Source: Bugula neritina (lineage: Eukaryota; Bryozoa; Gymnolaemata; Cheilostomatida; Bugulidae). Taken from it: DNA of 50,000 bases. Positions 14,701-26,498 of this stretch are shown in pieces. Position 1 is the first letter of the stretch, and each line of letters starts with the position of its first letter. The stretch lies in the NCBI GenBank assembly GCA_964035545.1, contig OZ037766.1, positions 28,712,673 through 28,762,672 of the forward strand, given 5' to 3'. Both the position numbers and the translations under genes were made by a program. The notes below the pieces were generated by a model. That model worked only from the letters and a program-made list of their open reading frames with translations, did not search any database and was not told the origin of the DNA.

Positions 14701-17700
14701 GGAATTGTTGGCTATGTATTTGCCGATGACTTGATTTCTGGCTGACGCTGCCATGATAAGGAGAAGGGCGTCCCTGGCTTGCTGCCCGAGTGTGCCTTCT
14801 CGGTGAATGTAGGGAATCAGCAGACAGAATATGAGAAAGTTGTTCTGACCAGATGAGTAACTGACATTGAAGAATAACTCCAGATACTGCAAAATCGGGG
14901 TTAAAATGAGTCAAGAACTTACCAGAGTTGAACTATTCACAGTGACACTACTCATAGTATGACTATTCACAGTGACACTACTTATAGTAGGACTAATCTA
15001 CAGTGACACTACTCATAGTAGGACTATTTACAGTGACACTACTCATAGTAGGACTATTCACAGTGACACTACTGAGAGTATAACTATTCACAGTACAACT
15101 ACTAATAGGACTATTTACAGTGACACTACTTATAGTATGACTATTTACAGTGACACTACTCATAGTAGGACTATTATTTACAGTGACACTGCTCATAGTA
15201 TGACTATTTACAGTGACACTACTCATAGTACGACTAATTTACAGTGACACTACTCATAGTATGACTATTCACAGTGACACTACTCATAGTATGATTATTC
15301 ACAGTACGACTACTCATAGTTGAACTATTCACAGTGACACTACTCATAGTATAACTATTCACAGTGACACTACTCATAGTATGACTATTCACAGTGAGGC
15401 TACTCATAGTTGAACTATTCACAGTGACACTACTGAGAGCATGACTATTCACAGTGACACTACTCATAGTATGACTATTCACAGGATAAATGTTTAGAGC
15501 ACAACTAGAAAATCAAACACAGCAAATATTCACCACAAAACCACTCATTATTACACTTTAAAACACTTTTAAAAACTGAATAAAGTTAAAAATAACTACT
15601 TGATTTCACAAAGAAAAAAGTTGGGCTTTGTTGTTGCTCCATGAAGTTAAAAGCACGTCTAAAGTCACAAAAATGGTAAAATATCCTCTACGTGAATGTG
15701 CAAGAACTGAGAATAAAAGCATAGCATGTATACTATATTGATTATTGTACATATTAGAAGCAATGCTACAGTTTAGCAATGATATTATTTTTCACTAGTT
15801 TGAGTAACTGCAAAAATGTTATAATCAAAAAGTGGACTTTATAAGATATAGCCAATCAGAGTTTTAAATTAGAGTAGATTGCAACCAAGCAGGAGCGTGC
15901 AGGGCAGTATGTGAAGGAAACTTATCATTTGGGAGAATCAAGTTTGAATCTGAGGCTAAAGAATAGCCAGTGCATTTAAATCAAAATTGAAGCTGATGCG
16001 GTCACCTCGAGTGTAATATACTAATAGGATATAAAATATTGATAAACACAAGTATAAAGTTGTCCTCCCTTCAACATATAATACTGAAGTATGGCTGTAA
16101 ATGGAAAGGTTTCATGGCAAGCGCATATCTAAGTTAAATACAAACCATAACAAAAGAAATATTACCAGGTCACCGTAAATACTCTCTTTTCTCTAGAGAA
16201 AAAATAAAATTGGAACTTTTCAGCTATTCCAACTATCCCTAAAGATTGCTGACGTCAACTTGTGAAAAAATCTTTACCCAGGAAGTTTTTATCAGCATGT
16301 TGACCGTATAAAAACTGACAAAACAGTTCTGACCAAAACATAAAGCTGTTTCAAGAGAAAACTTTTATTGCCAATTTTTTTACTAAAAAATAGATGCCAA
16401 AATTTAGTATGCAACACAATTTTTACAAATGTTTACTATAAACTGGAACTATTGAATTAGTTTAAATAGAGACAGTGGACCACTCTGACTCTAGCAGTAA
16501 CTACTTGCATAAATTAAAATAATAAAGTCTATGGTTTATAAAATATTACATGAAACAGATCTCTACTATAAAGAAGGTTAATCTGTGTTATGGGAATAAC
16601 ATAGTATAATATTTACCTGCAATACTACACAGTGTACACTGTAGGTCTACTGTTAATACTACACTACAGCATATCACACAGCATACAACTAACTACAGTA
16701 AGCTATGCTGTATACACAAATAGATCTACATTACATTAAACTATGCAATAAAGTCTAAACTCAAATTGCACTTGGAATATATTTATACATCACTAACATT
16801 ACTACTGGCACTAGATAATATTGACACTATCAAGCCCCATACTGCATACAAGGCATACAAGCTACAAGTTGTATATTATCTAATACCCATGTTGGTGAAA
16901 ATATTACAGCATTCAGGCATGTTATCAATCAATCAGAATTATCAGGGTATGCCTTTATATAAACTGGTAATTAAATAAAATGCAGCAGCTGCTTGTTTTA
17001 CATAATGACACTAATTATAGTTGGCGTGAAATACACAGAGATAAACGCTAGCATAAAAGCAGTTAGCCCCTCTCCCCTCTATTGTATAACTTTCACTGAG
17101 CTACAGGAGTTAAAGGATATAACTTACACAGTAATATAGATAGAGTGTGTAGAATATAATTAGACTATGTTTAGATAACATATCTCTATACTCAATACAG
17201 AATATATTGTTGTATGCATGGCAGAGTGGATATATATTAGTATACAGCGTAGTGTGTAATGAACACATGGGATATATTAGTAGACATGAATATGGTGATG
17301 AGTAGGCATAAGTGAACATGCATAAAAAAACCATGATAATACTACATTATTACATTATTACTAATATAACATAAATAGTGTTTCTTATTTATTTATTTTA
17401 ATAAAGTTACTAGCCTGTAAGGATATATTTAAACATGAAGGCTATATTTATTCCGTAATGCTCTAGTTTTAATTTTCAACCCAAAAGAACCAACAAGAAG
17501 TACCAACCTGGGGGTTCCTACTGATACAGACACAGAGCTGGTGAAGAAGAAGTATGACATTGTTCTCAATCTCCGTCAGCCCACTGTCCACGCAGGAGCC
17601 GAGTAACTGTAGCAGCGGTTTGATAACCGGCTTGTGGTACAACAGCGGCTGCAAACTCTGACTACAATCACAGAGAGACAACTCCAAGTGGCAGCACTAA

Positions 17701-18759
17701 CTATTTTAATGGCAGCAATTGATTGCGTAATATTATGTGGGTCATTTCACTTAATTTAGTACACACTGGAAATTTCCAGTTTTTAGCTATTTTTCACAAG
17801 TTAGCTGCTAATTAACATGGATTTTTGCCCAAAACTAGTAAAATATTAATAAATATACCTAAATAATCAAGGTTCTTTTTTAATTTTGCTTGATTTCCCA
17901 TGTCTTTTCCTATTTATTTAGCTACTTTGGATCACAGACCGTTACGAAAAAACCATAACAGATGGAATTGCAAACCTGATAAGGTTCTCGAGTATCTTAA
18001 GTAGCTCATATTTGATCTTGTTCTCGTAGACTCCAGAGTTGAGACACCAGGAGATGAGTTGGTCTAGGATGTCCTCTGCCAGAAGGTACACCAGACAGAG
18101 TCCTTGCTGGCCGTTTTCCTCTTCCTCCACCACCAAGATGTCACTCATTCTCTCCACATTCTGCATCACCAGCGTTACGTCATCAAAGGTCAAGTTCCTA
18201 CATCAACAGAAGTCAAAGATTTGCTTTGTAATCAGCCAAACATAAGAGGATGATTTACCTGTACAGATACTAGTAACAAAAGAAACTAGGCTTCATCTAA
18301 ATAAGTACTCAATACTCAACTGTCACATATAAGAATAAACAATAAAAATACTATTGAAGTTGGAAAACGAACTAATAATCAAATACATTACAAATTTAAA
18401 TTATTATTTTGTTAACGAGACAAAGGCATCTATACATGAATATCTACAAGATATTGCAAAAATCTAAAAATATAAGCTACTATTTCTATAAAATAACCTA
18501 AAATCTGAAAATGAAATAACCATGATATCGAGTTGATTTCTAGGATCTGAATTTCTACAACCCACTACCTAGTGCTGTCGGTGGCAGCATGACGCTTTAT
18601 AACCGTCAGCGCCTGTCTCCAATGATTCTGAAACACTTCTACGCTGGGAGCATGAGCCAAGTTTATTGAGGGTCGGGTCTGACCATTCTTAGAGCTGTGG
18701 CTAGATTTCTGGTTGGCTGGGTTGTTACGACGGAGTTTTATATTTCTAAACACATCCAT
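5790..18759 (-). CDS. FHIP1: FHIP1-type FHF complex subunit (Hook-interacting protein), 17 coding exons, complete
   Basis: In other animals FHIP proteins join FTS and Hook to tether Rab5 early endosomes to dynein. Exons on the minus strand: 18759-18569, 18197-17976, 17661-17508, 14886-14689, 14382-14221, 13665-13579, 13224-13057, 12604-12525, 12145-11981, 10403-10218, 9813-9685, 9261-8531, 8205-8062, 7739-7561, 7319-7133, 6512-6409, 5954-5790. All have AG/GT borders and matching phases, giving 1083 residues; vertebrate FHIP1 proteins are about 970-1040. Family-like stretches include HREGTLGQQARDALLLIM (exon 4), ATGLSALYSSLP and LEFCNAVVQV (exon 5), YIYNGF (exon 6), the RINSS region (exon 7), SLAVNLLLTGV and QPLLRSFLLNT (exon 14), and ELAALSQEHA near the C-terminus (exon 17). 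Residues 1-540 are the helical RAI16-like part, 540-870 are low-complexity and probably disordered, and 870-1083 are the conserved C-terminal block. The start ATG (18759-18757) has A at -3 and G at +4, with an in-frame TAA upstream at 18786-18784. I saw no convincing poly(A) signal. FHIP1 versus other FHIP paralogues rests on remembered similarity. Confidence 0.93.
7526..7583 (-). repeat. 29-bp tandem duplication of the exon 14 splice donor
   Basis: Two almost identical 29-bp units each contain GTCAAGTCTCTCATACAG then GTATTT. The proximal donor (exon end 7561) keeps the frame into exon 15. The distal one (exon end 7532) adds 29 bases and shifts it. Confidence 0.85.
8531..9813 (-). other. Disordered insert of FHIP1 with repeated acidic-Pro-Leu motif (exons 11-12)
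   Basis: Exons 11 (9813-9685) and 12 (9261-8531), residues about 538-825, encode a Ser/Thr/Pro/Asp-rich segment. Four copies of a short motif, Asp/Glu-rich then (V/T)-P-L, recur about every 27-40 residues: DDVPLISFD, EDTPLIDIS, EDVPLCIAD and SDVPLCLTD. A decayed fifth (AGVPH) follows. The last two good copies lie in a clear repeat of about 28 residues. The first two also fit the acidic dileucine pattern [DE]xxxL[LI]. The function is unknown; sorting-adaptor binding is only a thought. Confidence 0.7.
10055..10140 (-). mobile_element. Possible tRNA-derived SINE head in FHIP1 intron 10
   Basis: The minus strand reads AGTTCATTGGTTGAGCA (A-box-like) and, about 35 bases on, TGGATTTAAACC (B-box-like). 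Arm pairing is poor. It lies in the intron between exons 10 and 11. Confidence 0.35.
12152..12296. repeat. Degenerate 27-bp tandem repeat next to FHIP1 exon 9
   Basis: Five or so units of the type ATAAGAGGAGTAAATATCAG plus TCTACA lie directly upstream, in transcript sense, of the exon 9 acceptor at 12146. They may occupy the branch-point region. Confidence 0.7.
14597..14676. repeat. 12-bp tandem repeat (AGTACTACACAC)n
   Basis: About six copies lie at the start of FHIP1 intron 4, within 15-90 bases of the exon 4 donor. Confidence 0.8.
14924..15485. repeat. 30-bp minisatellite in FHIP1 intron 3
   Basis: There are about 18 copies of a 30-bp unit around ACAGTGACACTACTCATAGT followed by ATGACTATTC, with variants. 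Because 30 is a multiple of three, reading frames stay open across it on both strands, which produces false proteins. It starts about 40 bp upstream (in transcript sense) of exon 4. Confidence 0.9.
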
Positions 18760-19499
18760 TTTGTTTGACAAACTAAAAGTTTTTTACATCCTGGTATGCT
18801 GAAACACACAAAAACAGTCCCAGTAAGAAAATTATCTAATAACTATTTAAACACTTCGACTAATCTTCTTTCACTAAATAACAACTGTCATAATGTAAAA
18901 TATACTATCAACTTACACTACTGGTTATTTAAACATTAAGCCAACAAATAAGTTAACTTGACAATATAATTTTAATTTTTAAGCCAAAATTGTTTCAGCA
19001 AGAAAATGATAATTAATTTTACATGTTGAGCTAGAAAAAAAACTTTATTCAAGTTGATTTGTATTGTGATTTAAATAATAAACTATAATATTCATACTGA
19101 TATTTGTTACTACTGCAAACATAAGTCCTATTAGAATGACTCTAGTTTAAATAAACACGAAATTCAACTATTTCTGTACAATTAGGACAATTCTGTAAAC
19201 ATAACAAGTTTGATGTGAAAGAATGGGACACTCAACCTATCCAAAGTCATACTTTACACAAAATTTTACAGCTACTTCTACAACCTTCTCACATTATTTT
19301 CAAGTAACTAACAGCAATTCTGTTAAACCAAAGTTAGCCAAAATAAAAATTCTTTGATCAAAGCACACTACAATTACTATTATTTTGAGTCAAACTGAAC
19401 GAACTTAGTTTCATTTTTATGTAACTGCTGCTCATGCCGCTGCTCCCGCATACTTATTGTTTCGCTGAAGGCCCAAATACTCTTACTTTGATTTACATT

Positions 19500-20560
19500 A
19501 AAATCTTGTCACTGTGACTGTGAGTATAACTATGATTCACCACTACTAATAATAATTTAGATGTTGTTTTATTAGTATTACAATTACTATTAGTAATATT
19601 ACATTTAAATTGTCACTATCATTGTGATTATCAATATGATTGTTTATTGGTGTTTTCTTTGTTACTAGTAACGACTATTTAATTTTATCAGATAACTGAT
19701 GAGTGATACAGATAACTTAAAGTTTAAACTACAACTATAAGTAACTGTAATAAACTTATAAAAATATTAAACTCAACCAAAAACTAATACCGTTAATAAT
19801 CAAATTGACTTTGAAGCTTTAGTAATGGTATTACTATTACTGCTACAATTAATACAATACTGGAAATAAATGGTAATAGCTAAACTTTGAATGACTTATG
19901 TTAGTAACTGTAAGACTAAATCTCATTCCTAGCGGATAACAGTAACTCTTTAAAATCTAAACAAAATCAGTGATCAGTTAAACTTAGTGTTACGAATTAT
20001 CACTAACTGAGTAACACTAACTAACTAATAGTAACTCCAAGACTAACACTAACAATAACTTTAAGTCTAATCACTAATCACTAATACTAATAGTAATGAG
20101 TAATGACTATGGTCATCATGATTAATGACTAATCAGCTATCACTGATGAGTTATCACTTATCAGTATCACAGGTCACTAAAAGTAAATCTTATCACCAAT
20201 GAAATAAATAAGACTTGGACTAAGAGTAAGTCTAAGATTAACGCCAGTGGCAGCATCAGTATGATAGTGAGTGCGAGTACCACAACTCAGTAATTCTTTA
20301 AAACTACAGTTTAAATCAGCAAACGTGACAGTAATCAGTAACTGTAATGTAAATCACTAAATGCGGCAATCCTCAATCGACAATCAGTATGAAACAATGA
20401 GTATGACTATGACTATGAGTATCACAATCAGCATCACAATGCCAAACAGCCAACGGTTAAATTCAATGATATTCACACTGACATCTCAATCTCAATCTAA
20501 ATCTAAATCACAATGACAATCATGAATCAAATTCAATAAGTATTGATCAAGTTCAACCAT
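19500..20560. repeat. Low-complexity AGTAACT/ATCACTAAT-rich region between FHIP1 and the unrecognised gene
   Basis: Cryptically repetitive DNA dominated by variants of AGTAACTNTAA, ACTAATCACTAAT and, near 20480, CAATCTCAATCTAAATCTAA. No open frame of interest. Confidence 0.55.
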
Positions 20561-21883
20561 CAATCGTTCAATGGCAATAAGGAATCTTAAATTTATCGAA
20601 AGTTTGATGAATAAAACTTACACTATGAAATGTGTTTAAAATGAATAATTTCTTCACTCTTACATCGTATAACTTACTTGAAAAAATTACTATTCACACA
20701 ACGAAAATTTTATTCCAGGTGCAGTGACTACGGATTTTAATAATAATATTGCCAAGTTAAAGTTCATAGGAAATGAGGTGAACTTGCAGTGAAAGTAGCC
20801 GGGGAGCATAATTCTTAGCCAGGGGTCCAAAGTGCATTCTATCGTAGAACTTTATAATACAATCAAATTAATTGCTCTGAAGTTCTTTGAAAAAAACTAG
20901 AGTTGTCTACTATCAAATCGTGTTGGAAGTAGCTTAACTCCTTGTTTGTTGGTGAAACACAAAGTTTCAAGCAATAGAACCTATTTCATGCAGCAGACTT
21001 AATAAATTATTATTGAAACTTGACAGTTTTGCTAATATTGCTTGATCTGTTTCTGTAAATTTGAGTAATGAAGTCAATTTTTTGGCCTACTTTTTAAATA
21101 AAAGCATTAAAGGAGCATAACATTAAATTTACTGGTGAGAGCAACTTAAAATATTATCAATTACCAACAACATTTATTTAGATTTTAAAATTTAATAATA
21201 AATGAGAACAAGTAACGAGGGGTTTTTTAAATTTATATGAATGCACACACAAGCACAGCTTCCTTACTCAGTAAGTCTAATAATACGTACAAGTTACAAC
21301 CCATTGTTATCAGGCTGCAGTAATTCTCAATTCATGTAAGATAGTCCCAATACCTAATTAAAGTTATAATCCAATATTTTAAAAATAAACAAATATTTGC
21401 CTCTTCAGTTGCCTACACCTATAATTTTAGTTAGACACTGATATACATCATCACCTAAAAGTTAGAGTGTACTAATTAAATACTTCAGCTGATAAGAGGC
21501 ACTAGGATTCCTTCAATGAACATTTCTTAAAAGTCAATCTTTCATTGGCTACTTGAACTAAAATAATAGAACATTGAGTTGACAGCAACAGCTATAACAT
21601 ATTATGAATTATACACAGTCAGGAGACATGCTATTCATAAGTTGCTGCCCTAAGTCATACAAATATACACTATATTTATTTCGTATAGTATACTATATTT
21701 GAATACATAAACATGGCTGAAAAGTTTTATCCATATATATGAGTTATTGGGAGCTGTAGAGAATAATTTGTCCTGATTGGGTATAAACCCTTACATCACT
21801 TACTTGTGAAGTTGTCCCCTATTCAGCGCGCCATAGGCTCAATCGTATGTATAAGTTATAAGACTGATTGCACAGAGCAAAAT

Positions 21884-21899
21884 GGGGGGGGGGGGGGGG
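21884..21899. repeat. G16 homopolymer
   Basis: Run of 16 G in AT-rich DNA. A shorter G11 lies at 3567-3577. Confidence 0.9.
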
Positions 21900-22874
21900 T
21901 TGCAGTAGTTTTAAGTTTATAGCTTGGATACATAAAAATAATTAAATGTCTTGAAAGCGAAATTTATATAACTTATGGAAATACAACAAAAACTTATTCT
22001 TATTCAAGAATAAGGCTTTAATGACTTTATTTTACTATTATGTATGGAGCTTTGTTGCGGTAATATGAATGTTTTTACCAAACATTAAATTATATTTGAT
22101 TTTGCCTGATGCATTTCAACATTATATAATTATATAGCAACAGCTATCTTTAACTTGATAGTTAAAGAATTCAGGAATTTAAATATTTTCAACATCAAAT
22201 TCAATAGTTGAAAATTCATTGACTGCAACAATGAGTGCAACAATGGTTGATAGCGGATATTGATGATGAAATATTGCTTTGTTGGCTAATATATTATCAA
22301 TTTGTTATCGAAGCATGTAAGTAAAGTACACTATTTGTCTACCATAATTCATAACTATTTCAGCATTTTAGCACTATATTTTTCAATTCAGGCTTGAGCA
22401 TAATATATGTGTGCATGGCTGTTTGTTCACTGCTATTATTTATTATGCAAATAGCAAGTATCATTGTTTCTTAAAAATTTTATTACTATATTATAGCATT
22501 GCCATTAGTTATTATCATTTTTTCATTAACTAATAATCTAGTACATATTACTGTTGTGAAAAATATTAATATAAATTTGTTATATTTGTATATTTGCTGT
22601 TTAATTTAGCTCAGTTTAATTAAATATATTCATAAATTTTGTTAGGTAAAATGTTGCAAATGTAACAATTATTGCTAAAAATATAATATAATATTGTAAT
22701 ATAGGGAAAAGCTTTCTTACTGCTAAAATAAGTACATAATTTTGTGTCTCTATACAGCTTGTGAGTTCTAATCTGCAAACGATTGATTACTAAGGACAGC
22801 ACTTCTTACCGCCTGAAAGCAAAATTCACTGATTACTTCAAACTCTGACTCATTGAGAGAGGTTTGAAGACATC

Positions 22875-25800
22875 ATGTTTGAGCCAAGGAAACACGTGAC
22901 CTACTTAACTTGGGCTTACCCAGACTGCTACAAGTATCTGGTGAGTTGAATATGTATTTTGCTTAGAGGTCATTGTGTTTATAGTTTTTGTAAACTTAGT
23001 TGGTCTGCTGTAAACGATTAGCACAATAAATGATGCTCATGCCGCATTCCTGCATGAAAGTATATTAAGATAGACAGCAATTTTGCTTGACAGCAAACTG
23101 CTACAGCTCTTATAACATTTCAGTTTGCCAGGTAAAAGATAAACCTGTTATAGTTAAACCGCATTGAATTAATTGTAGTAATACTATTGCAGCTCTATAA
23201 TTTCTTAAAGTAAACCCCAAACCCAAAATGCTAACCCCAAACTTCCCCCCTCAACTTCCCCCCTCAACCCTCAACTTCTGCCCCTAACCCCCAACCCTCA
23301 AAATCTGCCCCTAATCTCTGCCCCGAACTCCCAACTACCGCCCCTAACTTCCAACCACGGCCTCTAACCTCCGAGTTCTGCCCCAAACCCCAAATCCCTA
23401 ACATCCCAACCCCAAAAACCCCAAAGCCCTAATCCCTAATCTCAGCCCATAACCGCCAACCACCGCTTCCAACCTCCGCCCTCAACTCTTACCTTCTGCC
23501 CTGACCCCCAACCTCCACCCCTAACCCCTATCCTAAAAATTAGCCTCTAACCATCGCCCCTAACCTTCAACCTCCGCTCCTAACCTCAAACTTTTGCCCC
23601 TAACCTGCAACCTGATATTTTTTGCTAACATGTCAGTTTATTTGGAACTTCTAACCTTCCAACTTCCACCCCTAACCTCCGCCTCTAACCCCCAAACTCT
23701 GCCCCTAACCCTCAAACCTTCACCCCTTACCTCTACCCTCAACCTTCACCTCCAACCCTCAAACGTCCGCCCCTAACCTCTGCATCTAACTTCCAACTCT
23801 CGCCCCTAACCCCAACCTCTGCCTCTAACTTTCCAACTTTCATCCCAAACCCCTAACCTCTGTCCTTAACCCCCAATCGCCGACCTCATGCACCCCTAAT
23901 CCCCAACCTTCACCCATAAGGCAAACCTTTGTCTCAAGCTCCCACTCCCACTCCCACTCTCCACCCCTACCAACCAACATCCGTCCCTAACCCCGAGCCT
24001 TCGTTCCTAACTCCCAATCCCCAACCTCCACACCCAACTCTCAACTTCCACTCTTAACCTATAAGCCCCAACCTCTGCCCCAAACCCCAAACTTCCGCAT
24101 TCAACTCTCAACCTCCACACCCAGCACTAAAATTAACATTTATTGTTAAGGTGTCAATTTATTTGAAACTTCTATTATGCAAAGACTGCGTACCTACTTT
24201 GCTATGCAATATGTGTGCTAGATCAACAGGTTTTATTAGTTTTTAGTGAATTCGTTTGTCTTATGTAGGATGAAAACAGAATATTTAAGGTAGAGAAAGC
24301 TTTCCGCCATGTTCTATTTATGGCTGTAAGTATATATTATATATTTAAAAGAAAAGTGGGATCTCTACATAAATTACGTTGGGATATTATACATGTAATA
24401 ACTGTATTGTTTGCCCACATACAATAATTAAAGTACAAAGTTTCCAAACACCAATTTGAATAATAAATGTATATCATGTATTTTATTTATATAATATTAT
24501 ATAAATGTTAGTGATAATTTTTAGATCTACTAGTACTGTTGCGTAAAGTTGCCTTCTATTAGTGTCGGTGTAAATTATATCTAATGATATTATAGCAGCA
24601 CATGCAGCAGTAGTATATCACATACTGTCAATATTATTACAGTCTAGAAATGCTAGCGAGGGTGAAAAATTTGTTCTGGGTCTGCATAGGAAGGCATTTG
24701 ACAACGCACTGCGACCACCTCATGCTGAATACTCTGGTGGTATGTATTGTAACCATAATTTCGCTTTATTTGTGTCTAAATCTAAATGCACTGCAGAAGT
24801 AATCACATCTAAAAGACATTCTCAGCTCTGCACAATGCATTGTTGGCAAGCAACTACTGTTTATTTCATGCAGTTCTTTGAAAATATCACTACAATGAGT
24901 GGGCTTGTTGAGCTGAGAAATTAAAAGTTTATTCATAATCTTTAGCCAAAAACTCAAAAACCACCAATCAAATTTTTTGTCTTGTTGTTTCAGAATAAAA
25001 CTCAAAAATATTGACAAGCCTTTGTGGATATTGGTATTTAATTGTTACTTGCTTACTGAGAGACATGGTTTCAATATGTTATATTATTTTGTTATAGATT
25101 CAGAATCCTTCGTTTATTACACCAGTTCCAGCGAAGGCCCTTCGTATGACGATAACACGCTCGACGACATTTCAGACATACCGGCAGACGAAGACCAGGA
25201 TGCGTGGAGAGCAAACCTGCTAAGAATCATGGATGACTCAGGTGCATATACTGGAGAAAACTCTGAGTTGTTATCTCAAATCTAGAGAATGCACAGAAGA
25301 GCACTTGGCAATGCGTTCAGGCCAGAAGATTCTGAAGAATCCGGTATGAGTCATAAATAGTAAATACTATTGTAGAACCAAATACAAAAACCATCCTTCA
25401 TTAATCTTTCAATTATAGGAGTTTATAATTATTTTATTTAAAACAAATTTTTTTTTAAAAGTAAATGCTCAACCAACTTCAAGTGCAAAACTACAAAGTG
25501 ATAGTGTTTTCATATGACTCCGACGATAGGACCCCAGGAGCACTATGGCTATTGAAGTTATTCTGCAATCATTTGTAGAGTATGAAATTATTGTTCTATA
25601 CAGTAAGCTTATCTGTCTGTGTGTCTACAGAAAAGTTCTACTGAAGTTTTGGTAATTACATTAGTTGTTGAGAAGCAATGTTAGTATGGTGAACCATTTT
25701 GCAGAATCTCTCACCCCAGAATACTCCTCAAGATTCACCCAAAGTTCTGAGACTCAAGACACAACAGACAGTGTACCAAGCACGTCATCAGAAGAGGCTC

Positions 25801-26498
25801 AAAGTTCGTGGAAAAAAGATCTGCTAAGAATTATAGGCGATTCGAGTGAAAGTACTGATGAGATTTGCAATACTGCATTTCTATGGGATGTCAAGAAAAT
25901 GCTAGAAGAACCAGGAAATCAAAGGCCGAATAATCGAGCAGCAAAGACTTTAGTTGAAAACCAACGGTGTGCTCCTCAGCAGCAACAAAAGACCAAACGC
26001 AAATGTTCTCTGGTTAAAGTTGAACCGACTGTGGCTAGCGGCAAAACCAAGCCTAAAGGCAAATTATCCAAGTTTGTCAACAAAGTTTTTCACAGAAATC
26101 GAGTTGTCCCTGTGGAGTGTGTTACCAATGTCAAGAAGACCGGGCCTAAAACAAAGGCACCACTAAAAACTGGTAAATCACCAATGAAACGCCAAGCAAC
26201 TACTGAGAAGAAAGTCATCAAGAATGGAAAGAATCCGATCACAGCTAGAAAAGTCTCAGCAGTTCCTAATACTAACAAGAAAGGTGCCTCTACTCCTGCT
26301 AAACAAAAATCGGCCCAGAGTGCCAACCAAAAGCTACGAGATGTGTTCAGAAACTTGAAGAAAAGTCCAACTACCAAGAAAGCACCAGCGATACCGGCCA
26401 ACACCGCCACAGGACAGAAGAAAAAGAATGCCACCAAAGCTAAATGCTGCAAATGTGCACAAAAGAAAATTGTTTCTCGACCTCCTTTCAGGTTGTAA
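22875..26498 (+). CDS. Unrecognised gene, predicted long form: lysine-rich, probably nuclear protein
   Basis: Proposed exons: A 22875-22940, B 24269-24325, C2 25286-25343, D2 25705-26498. Phases are 0, 0, 1, giving 324 residues. An in-frame TGA (22854) precedes the first ATG. Exons A and B encode an aromatic-rich N-terminus (YLTWAYPDCYKYL, then IFKVEKAFRHVLFMA). C2 carries HRRALGNAFRP. D2 opens with a Ser/Thr/Glu-rich acidic part containing SSWKKDLLRIIGDS. From about residue 125 it becomes a roughly 200-residue tail dominated by Lys, Thr, Ala and Pro (KKMLEEPG, then many KKxxP and TxKK patches) and ends with a CCKCAQKK cluster. This composition resembles linker-histone or protamine-like tails, so nucleic-acid or chromatin binding is plausible but not shown. 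No family is recognised. The long form skips cassette C1/D1, which lies between exons B and C2; this splice choice is inferred from phases alone. Confidence 0.6.
23207..24125. repeat. C-rich degenerate repeat with CCCTAA units, intron 1 of the unrecognised gene
   Basis: About 0.9 kb is built from variable units of about 20 bases, such as CCCCTAACTTCCAACCACGG. Many contain CCCTAA, the animal telomere hexamer. The plus strand is extremely poor in G; the minus strand is GT/GA-rich with many GG/GGGG runs. A spacer with TGTCAGTTTATTTGGAACTT (23630) recurs in altered form after the array (24150). Confidence 0.85.
24643..25285 (+). CDS. Alternative cassette C1/D1 of the unrecognised gene (short acidic form)
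   Basis: Exon C1 is 24643-24739 (acceptor ATTATTACAG, donor GTATGT, phase 0 to 1) and exon D1 is 25098-25285, ending in TAG. Joined after exons A and B they give a 135-residue protein. C1 encodes GLHRKAFDNALRPPHAEYSG, which aligns with C2 (RMHRRALGNAFRPEDSEESG): H, R, A, N, A, R, P, E, S and G match in position. D1 is strongly acidic and contains AWRANLLRIMDDS, matching SSWKKDLLRIIGDS in D2. C1/D1 and C2/D2 are therefore paralogous cassettes with identical phases. The short form would lack the basic tail entirely. Confidence 0.55.

Larger units (their letters stand above)
18787..22874. other. Intergenic region between divergent genes
   Basis: 4.1 kb between the starts of FHIP1 (minus) and the unrecognised gene (plus). 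It must hold both promoters, but no clear TATA or initiator could be picked out in the AT-rich background. It contains the low-complexity region and G16 listed separately. Confidence 0.5.

Noticed and set aside
14924-15485. CRISPR-like array
   Set aside because: The 30-bp units are head-to-tail with no unique spacers, in an intron of an animal gene.
18760-18771. Starting FHIP1 four codons earlier
   Set aside because: That position is TTG, not ATG; the first in-frame ATG is at 18759 and has a good context.
22875-24739. Calling exons A-C1 an IRF or ETS domain
   Set aside because: Only loose resemblance; conserved tryptophans and recognition-helix pattern are not seen.
25226-25285. A 44-base micro-intron in exon D1 (GTGCAT to CTAG) that would remove the TAG
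   Set aside because: 44 is not a multiple of three; the join puts C2 in a wrong frame that soon meets a stop.
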